Of a stretch of 64,000 nucleotides of DNA, positions 1 to 9,918 are shown in pieces. Within the stretch, counting starts at the first letter, position 1. Each line of letters begins with the position of its first letter. Made by a program: the position numbers and the translations under genes. The notes beneath the pieces are model-generated. The model had not been told where the DNA came from, did no database searches, and worked only from the letters and a program-made list of their open reading frames with translations. The DNA is from Streptomyces cylindrosporus (GTDB lineage Bacteria > Actinomycetota > Actinomycetes > Streptomycetales > Streptomycetaceae): positions 1-64,000 of the forward strand of contig NZ_JALDAY010000012.1 in assembly GCF_022698165.1 (NCBI RefSeq). Direction: 5' to 3'.

Positions 1-10
1 AAATTTTGGG

Positions 11-42
11 AAAACCCCCGCATCATTTGGTGCGGGGGTTTT
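11..42 (-). terminator. Rho-independent terminator of the leftward DUF58/MoxR operon
   Basis: A perfect 12-bp stem (AAAACCCCCGCA paired with TGCGGGGGTTTT) encloses an 8-nt loop. Read on the minus strand the G/C hairpin is followed by a T run, as an intrinsic terminator should be, about 40 bp past the DUF58 stop codon. The symmetric A/T ends mean it could also stop transcription arriving from the left. Confidence 0.85.
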
Positions 43-80
43 CTGCGTTTAGGGGCCCCAATCCCCAACGGGCCGCCCCA

Positions 81-1390
81 TTACAGGCGACCCGCCGTCT
101 TCAGTGCGAGATACGCGTCCGCCAGCGCCGGCGCCAGTTCATCCGGCGTCTCGTCGACGACCGTAACCCCGTGGCGGCGGAGTTGTTCCGCGGTGCGGTG
201 GCGTTCGCTCTGGGCCTGGGCGGCCGCTGCTGCCTCGTACACCGCGTCGGTGTTTCCACGAGCCTGCGCCATGCGTGCGATGTACGGGTCCGCCACCGAG
301 GCCACCAGGACCGTGTGGCGCTGGGTGAGTTGGGAGAGGACGGGGAGGAGGCCTTCCTCGACGGGGGCCGTGTCGAGGCTCGTGAGCAGGACGATCAGGG
401 AGCGGCGTGGGGCCGTACGGAGGGCCGTGGCGGTGAGGCCTCGGGCGTCCAGTTCGACCAGTTCGGGTTCGATGGTGGCCATCGCGTTGACCAGGGACGG
501 GAGTACGTCGCGGGCGGTGCGGCCCTGGACGAGGGCGCGTACACGGCGGTCGTAGGCGAGGAGGTCGACGCGGTCGCCGGCGCGGGAGGCCAGGGCGGCC
601 AGGAGCAGGGCCGCGTCCATGGAGGCGTCGAGGCGGGGGGCGTCGCCGACGCGGCCCGCGGCGGTGCGGCCGGTGTCGAGGACGACGAGGATGTGGCGGT
701 CGCGTTCGGGGCGCCAGGTGCGTACGGCGACCGTGGACTGGCGGGCCGTCGCGCGCCAGTCGATGGAGCGGGTGTCGTCGCCGGGGACGTACTCGCGAAG
801 GCTGTCGAATTCCGTTCCCTCGCCGCGGATGAGGACGCTGGTGCGGCCGTCGAGTTCGCGGAGGCGGGCGAGCTTCGACGGGAGGTGCTTGCGGCTGGTG
901 AAGGGCGGCAGGACGCGGACCGTCCAGGGGACTTTGTGGGTGCCTTGGCGGGAGAAGAGGCCGAGGGGGCCGTACGAGCGGATTGTTACGCGGTCTGCTT
1001 GGCGGTCGCCTCGGCGGGTGGGGCGTAGGCGGGTGGTGATGCGGCGGCGCTCGCCCGCGGGGACCGTCAGGCGGTGGCGGGATGCCTCGACCTCGGTGCC
1101 TGGTTGCCAGCTGCTCGGGGGCCAGGCGTCACGCACGCGCGCGCGTAGCGGGCGATTGGACGGGTTGGTGATTGTCAGGGTCACGTCGGCGGCTTCGCCC
1201 AGGCGTGCGGAGGTGTCGCCGGAGCGGGTCAGGCCGAGGCGTCGTACCGGAGCCGCGAGGGCGAAGTCGCAGGCACAGGCCAGGGCGATCGGGGCGTTGA
1301 CGGCGAGGATGCCCGTCCAGCCGGGGGCCCAGATGCCTACGGGGAGGGAGCCGAGGGCCGCGAGTAGCGCGGCGCGTCCGGTGAGCGCCA

Positions 1391-1391
<1 letters not shown>
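81..1391 (-). CDS. DUF58 domain protein (MoxR partner)
   Basis: A 436-residue protein with two hydrophobic segments at about residues 7-47 and a central DUF58 region containing LREYVPGDDTRSIDWRATAR and, further on, a von Willebrand-A-like LVVLDTG stretch. DUF58 proteins are usually encoded beside MoxR AAA+ ATPases and are thought to be their client or partner in envelope or metal-insertion chaperoning; that role is inferred from the family. The ATG at 1391 shares its base with the TGA of the MoxR gene, so the two are probably translationally coupled. A longer in-frame opening extends back into the MoxR gene and was not used. It is the last gene of the operon and is followed by the terminator at 11-42. 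Confidence 0.88.
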
Positions 1392-2379
<988 letters not shown>

Positions 2380-2383
<4 letters not shown>

Positions 2384-3576
2384 GGACGGCGTACCTCTCT
2401 TTCGAGGGCGTCGAGTTGGTCGGCGAGGGCGATCAGGGCCGCGTCGTCGCCGGGCGGCGGGCCGAAGAGGAGGGAGTGCTGGGCCTGGCCGTCGCCGTGG
2501 AGGTGGGCGGACAGGGCGGGGAGCAGGGCCTCGGGCGCGTGCGCCTGGGAGATGGGGACGCCTACGAGGGGGGCGAGGCGGGTGCGGGTGGTGGAGCGAA
2601 GAGCGGCGGCCGCGCGGTCGCGGGCGTTCGCCTTGCGGTAGAGGCGGGCGCGGCCTTCGACGGTCTCGGAGGCGCGGATCGCGACGGGGAGTCTTTCGGG
2701 CACGAGAGGGCCGAGTCGGCGTGCCCGCCAGAGGGCGGTGAGGGCTGCCGCGACGAAGAGCTGCACCGTGCCCCAGATCCAGCCGTCGGGGAGCAGGTCG
2801 AAGAAGCTCTTCTCGTCGCCCGAGCCGGCGGCCGAGGAGTCGGAGAGCGAGGGGAGGTACCAGACCAGATGGGGGCGCGAGCCGAGGAGTTGGAGGGCGA
2901 GCGAGGCGTTGCCCTGCTCGTCGAGGCGGTCGTTGAAGAGGATGTCCGGCGCGCCGAGGACGACGGTGTCGCCGTCCCCGGAGGTCTGGGGGACGCGCAG
3001 CAGGGTGGCCAGGCGCTCGCTGGGGTAGCACTTGTCGGCGTCGAGGTGGGTGGTGGTGTAGCGGATGCCGCCCGTGTCGGCGCTGCCCGCGCGCTGGGCG
3101 GCGGGGAGCCGGCAGGCGGGGGCGAGCGTCGAGTCGAAGCTGGTGGCGGGGTCGGCGGTGACGCCGGGTACGAGCTTCTCGACGGACGAGCTGCCGGGGG
3201 CGACGAGGACGGTGCGGCCGCCGGAGTCGCTGATCGCGGAGTGCAGGCCGGACTGTTGACGGTTCGTCAGCAGGTCGGGGACGGCCACCAGGAGGGTGGT
3301 GTCCGGGGTTGCCGCGGCGCGGGCCTCGTCCAGGGTGGTGACCACGCGCGTGGACACGCCGCGGTCGGCGAGGAGTTCGGCGACGGCACGGCTGCCGTAG
3401 GGGTCGACGGAGCGCGGGTCGAGGTCGCCGTGCCGGGTGTCGGAGCGGACCACGGCGATGACGACGGCCCCGGCCAGCAGGAGGACGACGGCGAGGGCGA
3501 TGCCTCGCGCGCGGGTCCACACCTGGCGGGCGGTGGGCGAGGCCGAGGTGGTGGGGAGCGTGGCCTCCGCGGTCAT
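2380..3576 (-). CDS. DUF4350 membrane protein
   Basis: A 398-residue protein with an N-terminal membrane segment at about residues 26-46, then a GATase-like extracytoplasmic DUF4350 region (residues about 50-260) and a second hydrophobic stretch near WIWGTVQLFVAAALTALW. Its basic, Arg-rich C-terminal portion is probably cytoplasmic. Genes of this family travel with MoxR, DUF58 and DUF4129 genes in actinobacteria, which is the main functional clue; no enzymatic role is established. It overlaps its neighbours by 4 bp on each side, so it is part of a translationally coupled operon. Confidence 0.88.
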
Positions 3577-4349
3577 TCGGCGGCTCCCTGGCGGACGTTG
3601 TGGGCCGTGCTGGAAGTGCTGCTCGTGAGCTGGGGCTTGGTGCGTTCGACGTCGCGGTCGAGTTCGGCGATGCGGTGGTACGACGTCTCGCTCGCCCTGC
3701 GGCCGCCGTACGTGACGTCGTCGAAGTCCCGGGCGGCGGCGCGCAGTCGGTCCAGCTGGGAGGGCAGCGCGCGGCCCGCTTCCGCGGCGGCCTCGTCGGC
3801 GGTGCGGCCGGGGCGGGCGTCCAGGAGGGCGCGCTCCTCCAGGGAGCGGACCATGGCGCGCATGCGTTCCTGGACGGCCTGGTTCCAGTGGCCCTGGGCG
3901 GCGTGTGCCTCGGCGGCCGCGCGGTGTTCGGCGGCGCTGCGGGGACGGTCGTCGAACAGGGCGGCGGCGGAGGCGGGTTCACGGCGCGGGGTGCCCAGGC
4001 GCCACCACAGCGCCCCCAGCGCGGCGACGACGGCCACGATGACGACGACCAGCCCGAGCGCTCCTCCGGGTGTCGCGGACGCGGCCGTGCCGAAGAGCTT
4101 GTCGACCCAGTCCCAGAAGGCGTTCAGGGCGCGCTGGAACAGGCTGGGGTCGTTCTCGTGGTACATGCGCTTGGACAGTTCGCGCCGGGCCGCCTCCCGC
4201 GCGGGGTCGCGCGGGATCGTCACCGGCGGTTCGTCGCCGGAGCGCGCGAGCGACAGTACGGCGGTGTCGCCGGCGCGCAGCAGGGCCCGTACGGCCGACT
4301 CGGCGGTGTGCGCGAATGCCGCCGTGAGAACTCCCCCCGTCGGACTCAC
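3573..4349 (-). CDS. DUF4129 membrane protein
   Basis: A 258-residue protein with one clear transmembrane helix at about residues 96-116, preceded by an extracytoplasmic segment rich in charged residues and followed by an Ala/Arg-rich cytoplasmic tail. The tail carries the DUF4129 signature with ERMRAMVRSLEERALL and the conserved DDVTYGGR near residues 215-222. DUF4129 domains are common partners of transglutaminase-like and MoxR/DUF58 systems. Its stop overlaps the start of the DUF4350 gene by 4 bp and its start lies only 4 bp after the stop of the upstream membrane-protein gene. The precise role is unknown. Confidence 0.88.
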   Translation of the reverse strand: MSPTGGVLTAAFAHTAESAVRALLRAGDTAVLSLARSGDEPPVTIPRDPAREAARRELSKRMYHENDPSLFQRALNAFWDWVDKLFGTAASATPGGALGLVVVIVAVVAALGALWWRLGTPRREPASAAALFDDRPRSAAEHRAAAEAHAAQGHWNQAVQERMRAMVRSLEERALLDARPGRTADEAAAEAGRALPSQLDRLRAAARDFDDVTYGGRRASETSYHRIAELDRDVERTKPQLTSSTSSTAHNVRQGAAE

Positions 4350-4353
4350 CGCA

Positions 4354-5697
4354 TCAGCTCCCCGAGCCGGTTTCGGTGCCGTAGCCCTGGAGACCGGCGG
4401 CGCGGGCCAGGTCGAGGTCGAGGGCCTCGCGGCGGATGCGCTGGTCGATGTAGAGGAGCACGGTGACGCCGGCCGTGATCGGGAAGGTGACCATGGAGCC
4501 GATCACCGAGCCGATGCCGCTGATGATGAGGAAGGTCCAGCCGAGGCCGCTGCTCGCGCCGTTGAAGAAGCCGACGATGCCGTCCCCGCTGAAGGCGGCG
4601 GCGATGAGCGTGAAGGGGATGACCACGATCGACGCGACGATGTTCGCGATGACCGTGGCGAGCAGCTGGATGCCGAAGACCCGCCACCAGGAGCCGCGGA
4701 CGAGCTTCACGGAGCGGCTCATGGACTTCGTGATGCCCTGCTTCTCCAGCATCAGCGCGGGCGAGGCGAGGGAGAAGCGGATCATCAGCCACAGGGCGAC
4801 GACACCGGCGCCGAGGCCGCCCAGGACGGCGAGCGCGCCACCCAGGCCGCCCGATCCGGAGAGAGCCACGAGGATGCCCGGCAGGGTGCCGCCGAACACG
4901 ATGCCGACGGCGATGACCAGCAGCAGGAAGATCAGGCCGAACAGCCTGAGCACCTGCGGCCGGGCGTCGCGCCAGGCCTCGCCGGCGGTGACCGACTTGC
5001 CGAGGACAGCACGGCTGGTGACTGTCGTGAGCATGGCGGTCGCCACGACCTGGCCGATGAGGGTGATGAGGGAGACGACACCGAGTCCGACCATGGCGTC
5101 GGTGAAGGCGCGGGTGATCTCGCTGAGGCTGGCGCTCGGGTCGTTCAGGGTCTCGCTGGTGGCGGTGTCGTTGAGGACCAGGCCCTGGAGAAGGATGACG
5201 ACGATCTCCGTGACGACCGCGACGGTCAGCGAGATGCCGAGGACCGTGCGCCAGTAGGTGCGCATGGTGGAGACCGCGCCGTCGAGGATCTCGCCGACGC
5301 CGAGCGGGCGGAGGGGGATCACGCCGGGCTTGGCCGCGGGCGGCGGACCGCCCCAGGCGCCGCTCCAACCGCCGCCCCAGCCACCCTGGGGACCATAACC
5401 GCCGTAGCCACCCGGGCCGTTGGGGCCGCCGGGCGGCCTGCCGCCCCAGCCGGGGCCGGGCGGTGGGGGCGGCGGGGTCTGGCCGGGGCTCGCGGAACCG
5501 GTGGGGGCGGACCACTGGCCGGGTGGCGGCTGCTCCTTGGACCAGTTCGCGCCTGGGCCCTGCGGGTCCGGGCCCGGCTGGTCGGCGGGTTCCGTGGCGC
5601 CGGGACGGTCGGTGGGCTCGGCGGGGCCGGACGCACCGGGTTCCTGTCCGTCGGACGGGGCGGATCCGGGCGAGGCCCAGCCCGGAGTGTCTTTCAT
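4354..5697 (-). CDS. Pro/Gly-rich polytopic membrane protein (GPDPase-membrane-domain-like)
   Basis: A 447-residue protein. Residues 1 to about 125 are a low-complexity Pro/Gly/Trp-rich cytoplasmic extension with several GGYGG- and PPPPPPG-type runs; the rest holds about six hydrophobic segments and resembles the membrane domain attached to some glycerophosphodiester phosphodiesterases, without the catalytic phosphodiesterase part. It is the first gene of the leftward operon and lies 140 bp from the divergent mtnA gene, so the promoter should lie between 5698 and 5837. No enzymatic function can be assigned; a scaffold or membrane-organising role is possible but is inference. Confidence 0.82.
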   Translation of the reverse strand: MKDTPGWASPGSAPSDGQEPGASGPAEPTDRPGATEPADQPGPDPQGPGANWSKEQPPPGQWSAPTGSASPGQTPPPPPPGPGWGGRPPGGPNGPGGYGGYGPQGGWGGGWSGAWGGPPPAAKPGVIPLRPLGVGEILDGAVSTMRTYWRTVLGISLTVAVVTEIVVILLQGLVLNDTATSETLNDPSASLSEITRAFTDAMVGLGVVSLITLIGQVVATAMLTTVTSRAVLGKSVTAGEAWRDARPQVLRLFGLIFLLLVIAVGIVFGGTLPGILVALSGSGGLGGALAVLGGLGAGVVALWLMIRFSLASPALMLEKQGITKSMSRSVKLVRGSWWRVFGIQLLATVIANIVASIVVIPFTLIAAAFSGDGIVGFFNGASSGLGWTFLIISGIGSVIGSMVTFPITAGVTVLLYIDQRIRREALDLDLARAAGLQGYGTETGSGS

Positions 5698-5837
5698 CGT
5701 CGCTCCTTCACGGTGCCCGTCCGCGGTCGCGGCGGCAGGTTGGCAGCCATCGTGCCATGGGGTGGTGGCGGAGGTACCGGCCGCGGTATGGGCTGCACAC
5801 CTTCAATAGTCCGCCGTACAAGGGGCAGACTGACCGC

Positions 5838-6986
5838 ATGGCTGATCAGTACGCGCAAAACGGCGAGGACAGCAGGCCGACCGAGATACCGGCGATCCGC
5901 TGGGAGGAGCCACCCGAGGGCCCCGTACTTGTCCTGCTGGACCAGACGAGGCTGCCGGCCGAGGAGGTCGAACTGGTCTGTACGGACGCGTCCGCGCTGG
6001 TGGAGGCGATCCGGTCGCTCGCCGTGCGCGGGGCGCCCTTGCTCGGCATCGCGGGGGCGTACGGGGTCGCGCTCGCCGCCGCGCGCGGGTTCGACGTGGA
6101 CGAGGCGTCGACCGTGCTGGCGGGTGCCAGGCCCACCGCGGTGAATCTCGCCGTGGGGGTGCGCAGGGCGCAGGCCGCGCACCGGGCCGAGTTCGCCAGG
6201 AGTGGCGATGCCGGGCGGGCCGCGGCGGCGGCGCTGGCGGCGGCGCGGCAGCTGCACCGGGAGGACGCCGAGGCGAGCGCCCGGATGGCCGAGCGCGGAC
6301 TGGCGCTGCTGGAGGAGCTGTTGCCGGGTGGCGGGCACCGGATCCTGACGCACTGCAACACCGGGTCGCTGGTGTCGGGCGGGGAGGGGACGGCGTTCGC
6401 GGTAGCGCTGGCGGCGCACCGGGCGGGGCAGTTGCGGCGGCTGTGGGTCGACGAGACGCGGCCCCTGCTGCAGGGCGCTCGTCTGACGGCGTACGAGGCG
6501 GCGCGCAGCGGGATGGCGTACACCCTGCTCACGGACAACGCGGCGGGTTCGCTGTTCGCGGCCGGTGAGGTGGACGCGGTGCTGATCGGGGCGGACCGGA
6601 TCGCGGCCGACGGGTCGGTGGCGAACAAGGTGGGGAGTTATCCGCTGGCGGTGCTGGCGCGGTACCACCATGTGCCGTTCATCGTGGTGGCGCCGGTGAC
6701 GACGATCGACCCGGACACCCCGGACGGGGCGTCCATCGAGGTCGAGCAGCGGGCCGGGCACGAGGTGACGGAGATCGTCGCGCCGCAGGTGCCGACGGCC
6801 GGTGCGGAGGCCGGGGGCGGGATACCGGTGGCGCCGTTGGGGACGCAGGCGTACAACCCCGCGTTCGATGTGACGCCGCCCGAGCTGGTGACAGCGATCG
6901 TCACCGAGGAGGGTGCTGTTTCGCCGGTGACGGCCGAGGCGCTCGCGGAGCTGTGCGCGAGGTCGCGGAAGGTGTCGATCGGCTGA
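5838..6986 (+). CDS. mtnA: S-methyl-5-thioribose-1-phosphate isomerase
   Basis: A 382-residue protein of the aldose-ketose isomerase branch of the eIF2B family. It converts 5-methylthioribose-1-phosphate to methylthioribulose-1-phosphate in methionine salvage, in the cytoplasm. Diagnostic segments are RGAPLLGIAGAYG near the N terminus, the active-site cysteine in ILTHCNTGSLVSGGEGTAFA, and the catalytic aspartate in VLIGADRIAADGSVANKVG. The ATG at 5838 was preferred over longer in-frame openings because it gives the family length and begins just before the conserved core. No other methionine-salvage gene is visible next to it; the neighbouring gene is the MtrA regulator. Confidence 0.95.
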   Translation: MADQYAQNGEDSRPTEIPAIRWEEPPEGPVLVLLDQTRLPAEEVELVCTDASALVEAIRSLAVRGAPLLGIAGAYGVALAAARGFDVDEASTVLAGARPTAVNLAVGVRRAQAAHRAEFARSGDAGRAAAAALAAARQLHREDAEASARMAERGLALLEELLPGGGHRILTHCNTGSLVSGGEGTAFAVALAAHRAGQLRRLWVDETRPLLQGARLTAYEAARSGMAYTLLTDNAAGSLFAAGEVDAVLIGADRIAADGSVANKVGSYPLAVLARYHHVPFIVVAPVTTIDPDTPDGASIEVEQRAGHEVTEIVAPQVPTAGAEAGGGIPVAPLGTQAYNPAFDVTPPELVTAIVTEEGAVSPVTAEALAELCARSRKVSIG

Positions 6987-7028
6987 TCGGCCGGAAGCCG
7001 GTGGCCCGGTCGCATGGTCACGGTGCGC

Positions 7029-7041
7029 CTACCCTGGGTAG
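7029..7041. promoter_or_regulatory. Short inverted repeat upstream of mtrA
   Basis: A perfect 6-bp dyad, CTACCC-T-GGGTAG, lies about 125 bp before the mtrA start and 42 bp after the mtnA stop. It could be a regulator site or part of the mtnA-mtrA boundary structure; it is not followed by a T run, so it is not a convincing terminator. It does not resemble the GTAAC-type motif usually quoted for MtrA binding. Confidence 0.3.
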
Positions 7042-7163
7042 CTGACATCCGTTGCCGACACCGACGTCGCGGGACAGGGGCAGACAGTGACGGTCGAGTA
7101 CGACTATCGTCACGGGCCAGTGACGCTGCTCACCTGCACCTTCGCCACCGTTATGAGAATGGG

Positions 7164-7853
7164 ATGATGTCGTTTATGAAGGGACGAGTCCTTGTCGTCG
7201 ACGACGACACGGCACTGGCCGAGATGCTCGGCATCGTGCTGCGTGGTGAAGGTTTTGAGCCGTCTTTCGTCGCCGACGGTGACAAGGCGCTGGCCGCATT
7301 CCGGGAGAGCAAGCCCGATCTGGTGCTGCTCGACCTGATGCTGCCCGGGCGGGACGGCATCGAGGTGTGCCGCCTGATCAGGGCCGAGTCGGGCGTGCCG
7401 ATCGTGATGCTGACGGCCAAGAGCGACACCGTCGACGTGGTGGTGGGGCTGGAGAGCGGCGCCGACGACTACATCGTCAAGCCGTTCAAGCCGAAGGAGC
7501 TCGTGGCCCGCATCCGGGCGCGCCTCAGGCGTTCGGAGGAGCCGGCGCCGGAGCAGCTGGCCATCGGTGACCTGGTCATCGACGTGGCCGGGCACTCCGT
7601 GAAGCGGGACGGGCAGTCGATCGCGCTGACGCCGCTGGAGTTCGACCTGCTGGTGGCGCTCGCGCGCAAGCCGTGGCAGGTGTTCACCCGTGAGGTGCTC
7701 CTCGAGCAGGTGTGGGGCTACCGGCACGCGGCCGACACCCGGCTTGTGAATGTTCACGTCCAGCGGCTGCGTTCCAAGGTGGAGAAGGACCCGGAGCGCC
7801 CGGAGATCGTGGTGACCGTCCGGGGCGTCGGATACAAGGCAGGACCGAGCTGA
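7164..7853 (+). CDS. mtrA: Response regulator MtrA (OmpR family)
   Basis: A 229-residue OmpR/PhoB-type regulator. The receiver domain (residues about 7-118) shows the acidic pocket VVDDD at 11-15, phospho-acceptor Asp57 in LVLLDLMLPG, and the conserved lysine in IVKPFKPKE. The C-terminal winged helix includes ALTPLEFDLL and the recognition-helix region HAADTRLVNVHVQRLRSKVE. In actinobacteria MtrA controls cell division, wall metabolism and, in Streptomyces, development and antibiotic genes. The start was placed at the first ATG of the MMSFMKGR context; ATGs at 7167 and 7176 are alternatives. mtrB follows after one base and lpqB overlaps mtrB, forming the usual mtrA-mtrB-lpqB operon. Confidence 0.97.
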   Translation: MMSFMKGRVLVVDDDTALAEMLGIVLRGEGFEPSFVADGDKALAAFRESKPDLVLLDLMLPGRDGIEVCRLIRAESGVPIVMLTAKSDTVDVVVGLESGADDYIVKPFKPKELVARIRARLRRSEEPAPEQLAIGDLVIDVAGHSVKRDGQSIALTPLEFDLLVALARKPWQVFTREVLLEQVWGYRHAADTRLVNVHVQRLRSKVEKDPERPEIVVTVRGVGYKAGPS

Positions 7854-7854
7854 A

Positions 7855-9918
7855 ATGACCGGTGACAGTGCCGCTTCGGCGTCCGGGCCGGCAGGGGCCC
7901 GCGCGGGGCGGCCTGTCGGCCACAAGACGCCGGGCTCGCGTTGGCAGCGTCTGCTGGAGGGCGGGCTGCTGCAGGGCGGGGTCCAGGGCAGCCCGGTGCT
8001 GCGGCTGTTCATGCGCTGGGTACGGCGGCCGCTGCTGCCCGTCATGCGGCTGTGGCGGCGCAACATCCAGCTCAAGGTCGTGGTCACGACCCTCCTGATG
8101 TCGCTGGGCGTGGTGCTGCTGCTCGGCTTCGTCGTCATCGGGCAGGTGCGCAACGGTCTGCTGGACGCCAAGGTGAAGGCCTCGCAGAGCCAGGCCACCG
8201 GCGGTTTCGCGGTGGCCAAGCAGAAGGCCGACGAGGCCGGGACCGGCAGCGGTGACACCGCCGATTCGACGGACGGACGGCAGGCGCAGAACCTCACCCC
8301 GTGGATGAGCGACCTCGTCGAGTCCCTCTCCAGCGGCGGCCAGGGCGCCTTCGACGTGGTGACGCTGCCAGCGGGCGACAACAGCGGCGGCGGGCGCGGG
8401 CCACGCGCCTCCGGCCAAGTCGACCCGACGTCCAGCGTCCCCGACGACCTGCGCACACGGATCAACGAGAGCACGACGGCCGCACAGAGCTACACGCGGA
8501 TCATCTACAAGGACAGCGACAAGGAGTCGCAGCCCGCGCTGGTCATCGGCAAGCAGGTCAACGACCCGAACGGCGACCCGTACCAGTTGTACTACCTTTT
8601 CCCGCTCACGCAGGAGGAGAAGTCGCTGAGCCTGGTCAAGGGCACGCTGGCGACCGCGGGGCTCTTCGTCGTCGTACTGCTCGGGGCGATCGCCTGGCTC
8701 GTCGTGCGGCAGGTCGTGACGCCGGTGCGGATGGCGGCCGGGATCGCCGAGCGGCTGTCCGCGGGCAAGCTCCAGGAGCGGATGAAGGTCACCGGCGAGG
8801 ACGACATCGCCCGCCTGGGCGAGGCCTTCAACAAGATGGCGCAGAACCTCCAGCTGAAGATCCAGCAGCTGGAGGACCTGTCGCGGATGCAGCGGCGGTT
8901 CGTGTCGGACGTGTCGCACGAGCTGCGGACGCCGCTGACGACCGTACGGATGGCCGCCGACGTCATCCACGAGGCCCGCGAGGACTTCGATCCGGTGACC
9001 GCGCGGTCCGCGGAGCTGCTCGCCGACCAGCTGGACCGGTTCGAGTCGCTGCTCGCCGACCTGCTGGAGATCAGCCGCTTCGACGCGGGCGCGGCGGCGC
9101 TGGAGGCGGAGCCGATAGACCTGCGCGAGGTCGTACGACGGGTCGTCAGCGGGGCCGAGCCGCTCGCCGAGCGCAAGGGCACGCACATACGCGTGCTGGG
9201 CGACCAGCAGCCCGTCGTCGCCGAGGCGGACGCACGGCGCGTGGAGCGGGTGCTGCGCAACCTCGTCGTCAACGCCGTGGAGCACGGCGAGGGCAAGGAC
9301 GTCGTCGTCAAGCTCGCCTCGGCGGGCGGGGCGGTCGCGGTCGCGGTGCGCGACTACGGTGTCGGGCTCAAGCCCGGCGAGGCCACGCGCGTGTTCAGCC
9401 GTTTCTGGCGGGCCGACCCGGCACGCGCGCGTACCACGGGTGGTACGGGCCTGGGGCTGTCGATCGCCCTGGAGGACGCGCGGCTGCACGGTGGCTGGCT
9501 GCAGGCGTGGGGCGAGCCGGGCGGCGGCTCGCAGTTCCGGCTGACGCTGCCCAGGACGGCCGACGAGCCGCTGCGGGGCTCGCCGATACCGCTGGAGCCC
9601 AAGGACTCGCGGCGCAACCGCGGACTCAACGACGCGGGGCTGCCGCGTGGAGGCGCCGACAAGCCCGCCACCGTGCCCGCACAGCCCCTGGGAGACCAGA
9701 TACCGCCCATTGCCCCGAGGCTCGCCGGAGTGGCCCCCACGGCCGATCCCACGGCTTTGCCGGGCAACGGCGCGCGTGTGGTGCCCCGCCCCGCCTCGGG
9801 CGTGCGGCGGCAGGACGAGACGCCCCCGGCGGACGGGGCACGGAGTGAGAGCGCGAGCCGTCCGGACACCGGTGCGGGCGACTCGACGAAGCAAGGGGAG
9901 GCATTCCGTGGGCGCTGA
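7855..9918 (+). CDS. mtrB: Sensor histidine kinase MtrB
   Basis: A 687-residue membrane kinase partnering MtrA. Transmembrane helices lie at about residues 74-96 and 263-284, flanking a large extracytoplasmic sensor loop. A HAMP domain follows, then the dimerisation/phosphoacceptor helix FVSDVSHELRTPLTTVRMAA with His355, and an ATPase domain with N-box RNLVVNAVEHGEG and G-boxes RDYGVGL and GGTGLGLSIA. The C-terminal 120 or so residues are a Pro/Arg-rich tail beyond the kinase core. The ATG lies one base after the mtrA stop. The 3' end overlaps the lpqB start by 11 bp, consistent with co-translation and with LpqB modulating MtrB. Confidence 0.97.
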   Translation: MTGDSAASASGPAGARAGRPVGHKTPGSRWQRLLEGGLLQGGVQGSPVLRLFMRWVRRPLLPVMRLWRRNIQLKVVVTTLLMSLGVVLLLGFVVIGQVRNGLLDAKVKASQSQATGGFAVAKQKADEAGTGSGDTADSTDGRQAQNLTPWMSDLVESLSSGGQGAFDVVTLPAGDNSGGGRGPRASGQVDPTSSVPDDLRTRINESTTAAQSYTRIIYKDSDKESQPALVIGKQVNDPNGDPYQLYYLFPLTQEEKSLSLVKGTLATAGLFVVVLLGAIAWLVVRQVVTPVRMAAGIAERLSAGKLQERMKVTGEDDIARLGEAFNKMAQNLQLKIQQLEDLSRMQRRFVSDVSHELRTPLTTVRMAADVIHEAREDFDPVTARSAELLADQLDRFESLLADLLEISRFDAGAAALEAEPIDLREVVRRVVSGAEPLAERKGTHIRVLGDQQPVVAEADARRVERVLRNLVVNAVEHGEGKDVVVKLASAGGAVAVAVRDYGVGLKPGEATRVFSRFWRADPARARTTGGTGLGLSIALEDARLHGGWLQAWGEPGGGSQFRLTLPRTADEPLRGSPIPLEPKDSRRNRGLNDAGLPRGGADKPATVPAQPLGDQIPPIAPRLAGVAPTADPTALPGNGARVVPRPASGVRRQDETPPADGARSESASRPDTGAGDSTKQGEAFRGR

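Noticed and set aside
2384..3982. N-terminal extension of the MoxR protein to 863 residues
   Set aside because: The extension is Arg/Pro-rich out-of-frame translation of the DUF4350 gene; the MoxR domain starts right after the ATG at 2383.
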